From Burhinus oedicnemus (Eukaryota; Chordata; Aves; Charadriiformes; Burhinidae), in contig VFFE01007633.1 in assembly GCA_008921705.1 (NCBI GenBank), forward strand, positions 1,021,178 to 1,085,177: a DNA stretch of 64,000 nucleotides, read 5' to 3'. This document shows, piece after piece, positions 49,881 to 61,178 of the stretch; position 1 is the first letter of the stretch; every line of letters starts with the position of its first letter. A program made the position numbers and the translations under genes. The notes under the pieces are model-generated. The model worked only from the letters and a program-made list of their open reading frames with translations. It was not told the origin of the DNA and ran no database searches.

Positions 49881-49886
49881 AATCAT
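49400..49886 (-). pseudogene. CR1 ORF2 C-terminal fragment, one frameshift
   Basis: The first minus-strand frame (49886 to 49701) encodes [40 protein letters not shown], then QYLKGGL and stop. After a shift the protein-like content continues (SRACCDRTRGNGFKLKEGRF, then VDASYLETFRIRLNRAL-type residues) to about 49500. It carries several substitutions relative to the 60.8-kb copy, so it is an older member of the same group. Confidence 0.85.
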
Positions 49887-49889
49887 ACA

Positions 49890-51095
49890 ATAATAATTTC
49901 AAATAAGTTGTTGGAAAACATTGCTTTAAAGGTTTTGAAATAAATTATGTTTATAACTTTTCTATTTTGGGGTTTTTTAGGGTTTTATTTCAGAAAGATA
50001 ACACTTCCTTTTCTGAATGAACTAAATTTAAACACAAAAAATAAACAAATTTAAATTATCAGCTTTTTTTTTCAACAAAAATACAAAAATTCTCTTGTTA
50101 AGTTGGTTTTTTTTTCTTACCAAAATTAAGTTGTTGTCCTTTTTTTTTCAGTGTTGGCAGAAAAATAAAAATCCATTCTTAATTTAGTTTTAAATCTTTC
50201 TATTTGAAGGCCACCAGTTTCCGAAAGCTGTTAGCAGCGGATGGTTGACCTGCTGACTAAGGGAAATGATTAGATGACCCAAAGATACCAGTTCCTGGGG
50301 GTGTTATGAGTGGTCCCCACAAAAACAAGATTCTGTTGATGATTTAACTGTTCTCTGATTCTCATGATGAACAAGATTCAATAAAACCTTGCTAGAGCTG
50401 TATGTGTTGTTTCCCTGGTGGTTTTCAAATATATCAGAAATTTAACACCTTTTGTTAAATACAGGAAAAAAGAGAGTAGGAGTACAAAACGTGAAAGAAG
50501 TACATATAAGCATGATGGAACATGCCTTTTACCTATAAATCATGGGTTTATTCAAATTGGTAACAGTACCTATTGTTTTCTCAATTTGACAGTAGCATAC
50601 ATCGCTTCCCATGAAATGCAGGCACAAAGCAGTTATTATTTGCATTTTCATCTTGTTCCTTGTTGTAAATGTGTTCCATATACTTATTGTACAAATGTAC
50701 AATTTTTAGTGTGCATGTGTCACTGGTGCTGGAAAAAGCAGAAGGTATACTATAGTGGACTTTGGGTTGGGGTTGTGGGAGGAAGGGTTGACCATCAAAT
50801 GTTCCCCTGCCTTAGAAATCTTTCTTATAAAGATTTTGGATTGAAAATGGCTGCCTGCAGATTTTATTTGTAGACTCATTATATAAACCTATGAAAGATA
50901 TCCCTTGGAAATCATATCGGTGACTTGAATATTGTGAGGTTCAATCCATAGTGAAACCTCTTTTCTATGGCAGCCCTACAATCTACGCTGAACACCCCCT
51001 CCAACTCTGACGTCTCATGTAGAAAGGGGAGCATAGTGACTACCGGGCTGCTTTGAAAAATACTTTTTTCTATTTGCTGTGACTTTTTTACCTAT
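49890..51095. other. AT-rich spacer; one unexplained 151-codon open frame
   Basis: No repeat was recognised. A plus-strand frame is open from 50418 to 50873 (starting at GTG) but shows no known domain, no splice signals I trust and no homology I recognise. It contains several cysteine pairs (PCCKCV, MCHWCW). It is treated as a probable chance frame. Confidence 0.5.
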
Positions 51096-51261
51096 CATAA
51101 TTGAATTAGTAGGAATATTTCTTACTATTGCCTCAGTCTTCACTGGTAAAGGTTCTGACCACCCCACCCAAGTTGCAGAAGGTAAAGGCAGGGACTGGGA
51201 GAATGAGGTACTGCCCACTGTAGCAGAAGACCAGGTCTGAGACCAGCTGAGGAACCTGAAG

Positions 51262-51743
51262 GTGCACAAGTCCATGGGACCTGATGAGATTCATCCAGGG
51301 GTCCTGAGAGAACTGGCGGATGAAGTTGCCAAGCCACTGTCCATCATATTTGAGAAGTCATGGCGTTCTGGTGAAGTTCCCGCTGACTGGAAAAGGGTAA
51401 ACAAAACCCCATTTTCAAAAAGGGAAAAAAGGAAGACCTGGGGAACTACAGGCCAGTCAGTCTCACTTCTGTGCCCAGCAAGATCATGGAGTAGATCCTC
51501 CTGGAAATTCTGCTAAAGCACATGGAAAATAAGGAGGTGATTTGTGGCAGCCAACATGGCTTCACGAAGGGCATATCATGCCTGACAAATTTGGTGGCCT
51601 TCTACAATGAGGTTACAGCACTGGTGGATAAGGGGAGAGCAACAGATGTCATCTACCTGAACTTGTGCAAGGCATTTGACACTGTCCTGCATGACATCCT
51701 GGTTTCTAAATTGGAGAGACATGGAGCTGATGAATGGACCACT
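51262..51743 (+). pseudogene. CR1 ORF2 fragment: linker and RT fingers, broken
   Basis: The frame from 51262 encodes [40 protein letters not shown] and W, then shifts. From 51522 it continues [60 protein letters not shown] and [11 protein letters not shown], running into the gap. In RT block A the usual YLDF/YLDL aspartate is replaced by asparagine ([11 protein letters not shown]), so a catalytic carboxylate is lost. Confidence 0.88.
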
Positions 51744-51763
51744 NNNNNNNNNNNNNNNNNNNN
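51744..51763. other. Assembly gap of 20 N
   Basis: Exactly 20 undetermined bases, more likely a placeholder than a measured size. It falls inside a CR1, where a copy about 98% identical over the right flank exists at 60.8 kb. Such near-identical repeats commonly break assemblies. Confidence 0.98.
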
Positions 51764-52039
51764 AGAAGGCTCCGGAGAGACCTTATTGCAGCCTTCCAGT
51801 ATCTGAAAGGGGCCTACAAGAGAGGTGGAGAGGGACTTTTTACAAGGGCAGGTAGTGATAGCATGAGGGGCAATGGCTTCACACTGGAAGAGGGTAGATT
51901 TAGGTTAGATCTCAAAAATAAATTTTTCACTCTGAGGGTGGTGAGGCACTGGAACAAGTTGCCCAGGGAAGTTGTGGAGGCCCCATCCCTGGAAGTGTTC
52001 AAGGCCAGGCTGGATGAGGCTTTGAGCAATCTGGTCTAG
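51764..52039 (+). pseudogene. CR1 ORF2 C-terminal fragment, frame intact
   Basis: The frame encodes [86 protein letters not shown] and TAG. The protein is identical in these blocks to the copy ending at 61081. Confidence 0.9.
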
Positions 52040-52134
52040 TAGGAGGTGTCCTTGCCCGTGGCAAGGAGGTTAGAACTAGATCATCTTTAAGGTCCCTTCC
52101 ATCCTAAACCATTCTATGATTCTGTTATTCTAAC

Positions 52135-55100
52135 ATTAGAAAACTGAAACCAATAAGCCCAGGAAGACGATGTGTCTGAAAACTCAGCAGCAGCCCCTTC
52201 TGCCACAAAATCTTTTCACTGGAAAAAAATAGAGAGGCTCACATTCTGAACTAACTTAAATCCATTTGATAAGACATTACAATAAAGCAGCTTCAGTGAA
52301 TGTCTGTGTCTGTATATATCAATAAATAATAAGGTCCAATCTTGTATGCTATAAGCACCTGTAAAATACCGTAAGTCAGATTCAATAAAGAATCTAAGCA
52401 GGTAAAATCGGATACAAGTGGGTTAAATTAGACAGACAGTCCTAATAAAGAAGTCCCTGCTGAGTTGCATGCTACACCACAGTGACTTCTAAAACTCCAC
52501 AGGTACAACAGTCAGCTACCATATAGTTCCTTAGTCCCATACACAAACATTTTAGCTTTGACAGGATTCAGAAGCTTACGCCCAAACCCAACTAAAATAC
52601 ATTGTTATTAATTTCCTGAATCCTTTGAAAGGTTTGACCTAAGAAATACTTTCCAACATATGTGTGGTAGGACTAAATGCAACTTCTTTTTTTTTTTTAA
52701 ATAGCAGTAAGATGTGGAAATGAAACTGCTTTTCTTTTGCCAAACATTGGTGTTCTGATTTGATTAGTTAAAGTACTAATACACATAGTAGGATATCACA
52801 GTTCAGGGTTTTTTTCCATGTAATGAATAGGGAGCTTAATCACCTAGATCACATTTCCAGATTTCACATCAGATGGTCAATATATAATAATATGTAAGTT
52901 AAAAAGGAAGCGCTTCAGTGAAAGAGTGTGAAAGACGTCACTTTTTCAGATTGCTGCAACAAAATAATATCTACACAACGTTGCAGGAATGCCACAGCCT
53001 GTGCTAAAGCTCAGACAATGCTCAATGCTTAAAGGTTTGGCAGTATAGAGCGTATCATAAGGAACAAGTCATTTTGAGTCAATGAGAATTCATGGTATTG
53101 ACATGCTGCTTACAATGATGCAAAATTTGTGAGCAAGTATCACCTCCACATCTGTCCATCCCTGTCCTGCCATTTCCAAATCCTTTCTTTTCCACAGTTC
53201 CCATAGCAACTTATACCAGTCATACCTTCAGTAATTCTGACCTCACATCTGAGAAACAAATTAAGCTTTCTCATTTTATCCTTCCTGATTGTTCTAAGCC
53301 TTTGTTTACAGATTTTTGCATTCCTATGCAGCACTGCACAGCACCCAGAGATTACCACTTCCAGTCTTTTTTCCGAGTCTTTTGAATGTCTCTGCATGGC
53401 AATTATTTGTTTCTTCCCCCACAAAGGTCTAATTACTGAAATGGTCTATATTTAGAAGAAATAATAGTTAGTCTTCCACTCTTGTGAATTGCTAGTGCGT
53501 TAAGTCAGGTACCTCGGAATGGGATGACAATGTGAGTATGCAGAAGTACTGCTAGCATGCTAAGTGTGCAGCTGTTCAGAGCTAGTTAATAGGAAGCACT
53601 GATGTTACAAGTATCTTCATTCCTGCCTCTAAGACATCTTATCAGGAACTGCAGGGAGATACCTCTACTCACTAAGTATTTACAGCCTGAAAACATTTCC
53701 TGAAACAAGAAGGCTATGCTTTTTAAATAATTCTTGTGAAATGCAGTCCATCATGTTGGAAATCTTTTGATAAAAGTGTTTCATCCACAAAAAGGAGCTA
53801 ATCCATTATGGATTAGATGAACAATAGAAGAGGTGGCTTAGTAACTTCCCTGAATATTTTCAAAAAACCCAGATGCAAGTACTGCAACAGAAGTCTTGTA
53901 AAATATTTATGAAAGCAATAGAAACTATCCATTTTTTGACATCACATATTGTTTTCAATACTGAGTTAAGAACACTGTTAATTTTTTCTTTTTCATTTTC
54001 TCAAATGTTGATCAGTCAGCCAGTGTAAATTAGTCGTTTCATTGATGCCAATGACTCTTAAGAGTATCACTACCATCTATAATATTTTATTTTCTATGTA
54101 TTTACATTGCCAGATAACTGAGATTTGTTACCTTTAAATTACTTTAATTGGATAATCAAGTGCCCTCTTCCTATAACATATTTAATTTTCACCTCTTCTC
54201 ATTTTTGTACTATTTCTTTTGTTCTTCTTGGTGATAAGCACGTGGAATGAAGAAAACACCACACTCTACACAGAAGCAATTCAATTTTCTCATTATTCCT
54301 TTCGGGATTTTCTGAAGAGATGGGTTTCCTGGCATACCACCCTCCCCTCACTGCAGAAACGACCAGTGTGTGGTACCTCTCTGAACCCGTCATGAATCCT
54401 GTGCTCGCAACAGGGGCTGACAAATTCTGTCCTGAAGAAGCTTTGAGACCACAGTGGTGCCAGAGGTTATTTGACAAAGGTTCTTGTTATCTACAAGGGC
54501 CATCATGCCATTTGAAGGAAGGACATGAGGGTGAGAAAATAGAACAGAAAATACGTACAAGTAGGTATTTGCTGAGTACATAAAACTATTAGCAGAGGCT
54601 AGGTCAGAAGCAAATAATTTTGGATGGCAAGAGAGTCTGAACCATACATTTGAAGCAAGTGGGGAAATGTAGGGCTTATATGCCAGTTAAACAAATTCTG
54701 AGAATGCCAGATTACCTTCTAGAAGACAAATGAGACAAAACAGGAAATAAAACAAAACATGAAATAGCCCTGACTTCTTGGAGCACGTACAAGGATGTAT
54801 TAAAAGGGCCACCCAACCCACTAGACAAGCACTACTTCCTACAAAGAGAGGCCTCTGATTCTGCTAGCAATTGAGAGGAGCAAACTGTGTTCTTTGAAAA
54901 ATGCAGAGTACCATCTAATTATGGCTCTCAGACAGGATTCTGCTGTTTTCTCATGCGACTAATAATATCTCTGCAGCCTGTGAATAGGTTGTTGAACTGT
55001 TCGGTAGTGCTGCACCAGTTTTGCAGTTTCTATTTCAACATTTCTAACCAAGACCACAACTGGGTTGCCAAGAGAACTAAAATGTCTGAACTGCAGAAGA

Positions 55101-57003
55101 TGTCTCATGCCAAAAAACCAGGTGGTTTTGCAAAATCTAGTTTAACAGTTGTTAAGATTACACTGAAAATTAAGCTGTTATTAATTTATTATTATTATTT
55201 CATTTTATTGTTATTCATTCTGTTCCTGGAACAGCCAGTGTACACTACCTAAGAGAACAAGTTACATATGAAGAATGTGAGAGCAGGACAGTCTATGTAT
55301 AATAGCATTTAGACCATAAATACATACTTCTCACTTCCATATACTGCTTCCAACCTACTGTTATTAATTTGCTATTTTTAATCAGATACCGTAAACTAAG
55401 TGACTCTTTATGAGAGATCAGAAAAAAATAAAGGGCTTTGTTACAATGGATCATATCAAAAGGAAGCATTTCTAGGCGTAGAGGAAAAACAGGCATGAAT
55501 AAAGATGATGACTATGTGAACAGTGGAAAAGTGAACACGAAAGACCATAATTTTCATGAATGCAAAATGGCAGTAACATTATAAAGCACAGATAGAATAC
55601 ACCTTTTTTATTTTGCACTGTGCTAAGCAACCGCTCCTGAACTAAGCCCCAATATCCTACATCATACAGTGCAGGGATCAGAAAAAAAATGACTCTTCAA
55701 ATCACGGAATGCTTCAGAAAGTGCTTCTAACTTCTTTTGAACCCCAAGTCTAAATGTATATCCAATTACATATGTATATGTGTAGATGGTTTATGTGCAC
55801 ATTTATGTATACATGTACAAAAACACGTGCTCTCCCTTCTATAGTTGTGCATAAAAATGAAAGATATTGTAGTACAGATACAGAGAAATGAGTCATACTA
55901 CTAACAGTCAAATACTTGGCTTCTTCTAAATGAGTCTGTCTCTTATAATAAACGACAAATATTCTGACATAACTATGTAGATATGCATAGATATCCTATA
56001 ATCTTTGAAATAGGATTAAAAGCTTAGACATTGCCAAGGCTTATTTAGCATTATTACACTTGTTAAGATAGCTTCTCAATGAATTCTAGCATTGTTTAAA
56101 AATTATAATTAGGAAACTTAAAATGCATATTGTATAATGTTTGTCATCCATCATAGGTTTTAGTGCAGTACATCTGATGAAGAACTCTAGTGCAGAATAA
56201 AGAGCAATGGTAGGAATGCCAGTCTCTGTATTTTTGATGATAAAAAGGCTGAGCGCTCGCCAGCAGCAGCTTGCTGTCAGTAAAAATGAATCTGAAACAG
56301 ATGCCAACCGTGTCAACAGCTTGAGCCATATACATTTTTTATTAGACAAAGACATAAATCATGATGGAAGTACATAGGTGCAAGGCACATCAAAGAATAC
56401 CACTATGACACCTCAAACTCAAAATAGAAAGTTATGTAGTACTGTATTTTCCGACTAGACAATTCTGTTCATATCTAAGTCTGTAAAACCATCATGTTTA
56501 GTGTTAAAAATGTGAATTCAAATAGAACTTGGAAAAGGCTGTTGTATTTTTATATTTAATCTATATTAATCTTGGATATTGTTTTACTAACACATGAATG
56601 CAAAAATCTATTTACCTGCATTGGAGCACAATTTTCTGTTTTCTTTTGGTTTCTTTTTAAAGTTTATATTAAAGTAATGCACATATACTACTGGATATAT
56701 GGCTAAAAATCACTAAGCTCTTTCCGTCCTACCCACCTCCCACAAGCCTCCAGCTTTGGCTAATGATGCGCAGGGGAAAAAATAGAAATCCTTACAACTG
56801 CAGAAATGAAAAATTGACTTCTCAAAGTTTTTTGTCTTAAAAACTGAGTATTTTGGAATAAGACGTTTAATCATGTTTCAGTGTCTCTCTATTTCAAAAT
56901 TTTTTTGAGTTTTATTTTCCATGTTACTATCCACATACTGAGACGTTCCATTGAGCTAGATACCAAAATCTGTTTAGAGATCTCTGAAAATGTGCAGTTC
57001 CAT
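52135..57003. other. AT-rich non-coding DNA, no gene seen
   Basis: Unique sequence; short open frames only, the longest 121 codons at 54887-55252, without recognisable domain. A T/A-rich patch with ATT triplets lies at about 55180-55215. Confidence 0.55.
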
Positions 57004-57011
57004 TTCAAGAG
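57004..57011. repeat. Candidate 8-bp TSD (TTCAAGAG), left
   Basis: TTCAAGAG is found at the point where CR1 similarity begins and again at 58385-58392 after the CR1 tail. The leading TT of the right copy may belong to the tail octamer, leaving 6 sure bases. Confidence 0.65.
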
Positions 57012-58190
57012 AGAAGTGCCTGAAGACTGGATGAAAGCACGTGCCACCCCCATCTTCAAGAAGGGGAAGAAGGAGGACGCAGGCAGCTACAGGCCAGTCA
57101 GCCTTACCTTGATCCCTTGAAGGTGATGGGCAGCTAATCCTGGAAACCATTTCTAGGCATATTAAGGACAAAAAAATCATCAGAAGTGGTCAGTGTGGCT
57201 TCACCAAGGGGAAGTCATACTTGACTAACTTAATAAACTTCAATGATGAAGTGACTTATGTGGAGATGAGGGCAGAGCAGCAGACTTCAATAAGGCCTCT
57301 GAAACTGTCTCACATAAGATCCTCATAGACAAGCTGTACAGGCTGGTTGAGCCACCAGTGAGGTGGACTGAAAACTGACTGGATGATGGGGATTAGAGTG
57401 TGGTCATCAGGTGCACAAACTCCAGTTGGAGACCAGTGACTAGCAGGGTACCCATGAAGTCAACACTGGGTCCAGTTCTGTTTAATATCTTCATTAAGGA
57501 CCTGGATAACGGGGTGTAATCAGCCGGCAGCAAGTTTGCAGATGATACTAAACTAGGCGGAATGGCTGATATGCCAGAGGGTCATACTGCCATCCACAGG
57601 GATCTCAACAGGCTCGAGCAACGGACTGACAGAACTTCATGAAGCTCAGCAAGGACATGTGCAAAATCCTGCACCTGGGGAGGAACAACTCCATGCACTC
57701 CATGCTGGGAGCCACTCAGATGGAAAGCTGCTTGGTAGAAAAGGACCTGCGGATCCTGGTGGACACCAGGTTGATAATGAGCCAGCAACGTGCCCTTGTG
57801 GAAAAGAAGGTGAATGGTAGGCTGGGCTGCATTGGGCTAAGTATTGCCAGCAAGTTGAGGGAGGCAATTCTTCCCTTTTCTTCAGCCCACACCTGGGTTC
57901 CCCGGTACAAGCGAGACACAGCCATATTGGACCGTGTCCAGTAAAGAACCACTAAGATGACTGAGGGACTTCACATACGAAGAAAGGATGAGAGAGCTGG
58001 GACTGTTCAGCCTGGAGAAGAGAAGGCTCAGGCAGACCTTATTAATGTATGTGAGTACCTGAAGGAAGGGTGGAAAGAGGATGGAGGCAGACTCTTTTCA
58101 GTGGTGCCCAGTGACAGGACCAGAGGCAATGGGCACAAACTGAAAAAAGGGTGGTGCCATCTGAACATCAGGAAACACTTTTTAGCGTGA
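57012..58190 (+). pseudogene. CR1 ORF2 fragment: RT to C-terminus, multiply broken
   Basis: In order: [20 protein letters not shown] and SYRPVSLT (to 57120); a broken stretch equivalent to [16 protein letters not shown] at about 57190; the palm region [15 protein letters not shown] near 57470-57520 followed by a stop; FADDTKLGG-equivalent codons at 57535-57560 (the F of FADD is retained in the nucleotide sequence). Then MKLSKDMCKILHLGRNNSMH and MESCLVEKDLRILVDTRLIM from 57639; and from 57957 the region with [20 protein letters not shown]. Two codons of the HQY block are lost (SMHSMLG). There is no functional protein. Confidence 0.88.
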
Positions 58191-58384
58191 GGGTGACTGA
58201 GCACTGGCACAGGTTTCCCAGAGAAGTTGGGGAGTCTCTATCCTTGGAGACTCCTGTAGACAAAAACTCCTCTAGAGATGGTCCTGGGCAACTGGCTCTT
58301 GGTGGCCCTGCTTGAACAGGGGGATTGGACAAGATGACCTACAGAGGTCCCTTCCATCCTCAACCATTCTCTGTGACTCTGTGA
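57012..58384 (+). mobile_element. CR1 LINE, 5'-truncated, longest RT-containing copy, plus strand
   Basis: This CR1 begins at the REVPEDW block just before RT and runs to a normal 3' end (AGGTCCCTTCCATCCTCAAC, TCTGTGAC, TCTGTGATT). RT blocks are visible but broken by stops and shifts, so the copy is old. Between about 57410 and 57860 it is nearly identical to the 7.2-kb copy, including the 1-nt deletion in ORF2. An 8-bp direct repeat brackets it. Confidence 0.95.
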
Positions 58385-58392
58385 TTCAAGAG
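58385..58392. repeat. Candidate 8-bp TSD (TTCAAGAG), right
   Basis: Partner of 57004-57011. Confidence 0.65.
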
Positions 58393-60392
58393 TATGTTGG
58401 TGTTTATAAAAGCTAATTTAAGTTCAAATGCGTTCCAGGGTTTCATATTCCCAAAGATTCCAATCTACCTAGAAGGTAATGCAAAGGACAGAATGGAATA
58501 AAAATCTTGAATCCAAACCAAAAAAATGGAAACAGTTCTGTTATGTTTAAATAAAAAAGTCATTGAAATGGCATGTATGCATGTGTTTGCATTTTCAAGG
58601 AGTTGGTAAAGATTTTGTTTGTTTTTAGTATTCCCTCTACACCTAATCAGTTTTACCCCCTAATTGCTACCATTTGAGCATAGATGGAATAATTTTATTC
58701 ACAACTACCCTTTCTGAGCCTGCAAAATGAGCTTTACTAACATTTGAACAATTTTCATTTGTGTTATTTCCCCTGAAATTCTAAAGAAATGTTAAAAAGA
58801 GAACTTCTAGCTGAATTACTTGTTACATGCAGTTTATCTTGTCATACTGCATATTTTTTCATTCCAAGTTGTCTACAAAACATAATTTTTAAATTTATTC
58901 TAAGTATCCACTCAGAGTGACTGAATGAATACTAATTACAGATGTACTTGAATTTTTCTTAAATTATTCAAAGGAAATATACAGTCTATTTCCTAACTAC
59001 AATACAGAACTAGCAGTTAAATTCAAGTTACATAATTTTGTCTTTTTCCACTGAGTGGATGACCTACTCTTTATAAACATGGATACAAAGTGTTAATTAT
59101 ATCCAAGCTTGTTTGCAGAGTTGTTATATATCAAACTTTCACCTGACCATGATTGGTTGCTATCAGCCTGTGTCTTCACAACCTCACCTGCTCATCTAGG
59201 CTATTTAACGAACATTCTGATCAAAGAACAAGAAGAATACTAAATTGTTGTTCTCATGAGGCTTATTCTATACTGTGCAAGAGCGTATTTCCATTTATGG
59301 ATAACTGGCGAATTTCTGCTCTTAGTTATTCTACTATAACAACTTCAATGAATTTAACTGCTTATACCAAAAGGCATAATGGATGCACTCGGAAGCACTC
59401 AATTCAGCTCTGATTTGGGGAAAATAACAGTTTCTACTGAAGCTAGTAGCAAATGTAGAGGTAGAATTCTGCCCCTTGCTCCACCAGGGCTTAGTATAGT
59501 TTAGCTGCACATGCACTTCTAATTCTAAGTGTGTGAGAAAAGAGCTCCAAATGCTGTCAGCTTCTCTTACTCTGAAATCAGAACATTTGTCGTCAGGAAG
59601 ATAATATCACACTATGGAAGATGGAAAGCAAAAGTAGTGTTATATTTTATTACAGCCTACATTGGTGATCAAGATCTGTTCATTCCAACAACAGAGGGAA
59701 AAGATTTAAGTTTTCCCTTTAAAACCGCAATGCATAGAAGTCTTTCAAAGCTACTGTCCTGTCAAAACTGGATAAAATAGGTCAGGAGAAAGACAGAAAA
59801 AGGAAAAAAAAAGAACGTTAATGCTCCTCTTCTTTACTTTTCATTTCTTTTCTTTTTTTTTTTTTTTAACCTACAAAGGATTGGTTTCCTTTTTGTATTT
59901 TTTTATATTGTGGAGTATCGTGCTTAACATCATTAATTAGGCAGAACATTAGACTATCAGAGGAAAATATAAACAGAAGGACTAACAAGGAATCTGTAAT
60001 TCAAAACTGCTATCATATTCAAACTTGTGGAGGTCTCCGTGCCACCCTTAAGAATCAGCAGAAACTAAAACTCAGTCCCTAAGTCTCTTTCTCCCTGATT
60101 TCTTTGAGGGTCTGAGACTCTGAAGAGATAATCATAACCCTGATATTTAAAATTAAAGTCTCTCTCCAGTTTGCCCAGATCACACATTTATGCTAACACA
60201 AACACCTTATTTCAAAGCACCTGTGAGCAGTAGGTCCCACTGATGCACTAGCTTTCCAAACTAGCTGAGGCCTCTGCTGGGAACCACAAGGGTAATGAAA
60301 AATATTAAAGGGCAAAGATACCCACAGAATGGGTTATTTTGTTGATTTCATCTGTTATTAAGATGAGAAACTATGCTTAATTAGAATTAGGT
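58393..60392. other. AT-rich non-coding DNA, no gene seen
   Basis: Unique sequence. It contains a T15 run (59853-59867) with a pyrimidine-rich approach. No exon or repeat terminus recognised. Confidence 0.55.
59853..59867. repeat. Poly(T) run, 15 bases
   Basis: T15 preceded by about 35 pyrimidine-rich bases. It could be the 3' A tail of a minus-strand retrosequence, but nothing recognisable follows. Confidence 0.9.
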
Positions 60393-60400
60393 AAAGAAAT

Positions 60401-61168
60401 CAAGGCTAAAGTGAAATAATTTTGTCCATGGTAATCCCATGCACAAATACAGGCTGGGTGGAGAATGGATTGAGAGCAGCACTGAGGAGAAAGACTTGGG
60501 GGTGTTGGTGGATAAGAAGCTCAACATGAGCTGGCAATGTGCGCTTGCAGCCCAGAAGGCCAACCGCATCCTGGGCTGCATCAAAAGAAGTGCGGCCAGC
60601 AAGCTGAGGGAGGTGATTCTGCCCCTCTACTCTGCCCTTGTGAGACCCCACCTGGAGTACTGTGTCCAGCTCTGGAGTCCCCAGCATAAGAAGGACAGGG
60701 ACCTTGGAACGGGTCCAGAGGAGGGCCACGAACATGATCAAAGGATTAGAGCACCTTTCCTAGGAGGACAGGCTGAGAGAGTTGGGGTTGTTCAGCCTGG
60801 AGAAGAGAAGGCTCCGGAGAGACCTTATTGCAGCCTTCCAGTATCTGAAAGGGGCCTACAAGAGAGGTGGAGAGGGACTTTTTACAAGGGCAGGTAGTGA
60901 TAGTATGAGGGGTAATGGCTTCACACTGGAAGAGGGTAGATTTAGGTTAGATCTCAAAAATAAATTTTTCACTCTGAGGGTGGTGAGGCACTGGAACAAG
61001 TTGCCCAGGGAAGTTGTGGAGGCCCCATCCCTGGAAGTGTTCAAGGCCAGGCTGGATGAGGCTTTGAGCAATCTGGTCTAGTAGGAGGTGTCCTTGCCCA
61101 TGGCAAGGAGGTTAGAACTACATCATCTTTAAGGTCGCTTCCAACCTAAACCATTCCATGATTCTATG
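60401..61168 (+). mobile_element. CR1 LINE, 5'-truncated, young, plus strand
   Basis: CR1 similarity is clear from 60430 (GGTAATCCCATGCAC) and probably starts at 60401 in degraded form. The 3' end is TTTAAGGTCGCTTCCAACCT then ATTCCATG, ATTCTATG. The octamer AAAGAAAT is found at 60393-60400 and at 61171-61178, close to both ends, and is a candidate TSD. From 60804 on it matches the right half of the gapped CR1 at 51.8 kb with only about seven or eight differences in 370 bases, the closest pair in the window. Confidence 0.94.
60439..61081 (+). pseudogene. CR1 ORF2 C-terminal fragment, one frameshift
   Basis: The frame from 60439 encodes [60 protein letters not shown] and [20 protein letters not shown], then goes out of frame near 60703, where a base is missing in the LLERVQ region (GACCTTGGAACGG). 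The correct frame resumes by 60785 with [20 protein letters not shown] and remains open to the stop at 61079-61081. A single break in about 210 codons marks it as young. Confidence 0.9.
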
Positions 61169-61178
61169 AAAAAGAAAT

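Larger units (their letters stand above)
51100..52130 (+). mobile_element. CR1 LINE interrupted by an assembly gap, plus strand
   Basis: The left part (to 51743) covers the region before RT and the RT fingers. The right part (from 51764) holds the ORF2 C-terminus and 3' end (TTTAAGGTCCCTTCCATCCT, ATTCTATG, ATTCTGTT). Between them are 20 Ns. In a continuous CR1 about 0.8 kb (RT palm, thumb and the KCKVLHLG region) should lie there. The left half has a CGA-to-TGA type stop (near 51237), a CAG-to-TAG type stop near 51491 and a frameshift near 51400; the right half is clean. The 5' limit is uncertain by about 100 bases. Confidence 0.92.

Noticed and set aside
54887..55252. 121-codon plus-strand open frame
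   Set aside because: Its C-terminal part is translation of T/A-rich simple sequence (a run of Tyr, Leu and Ile); no family resemblance.
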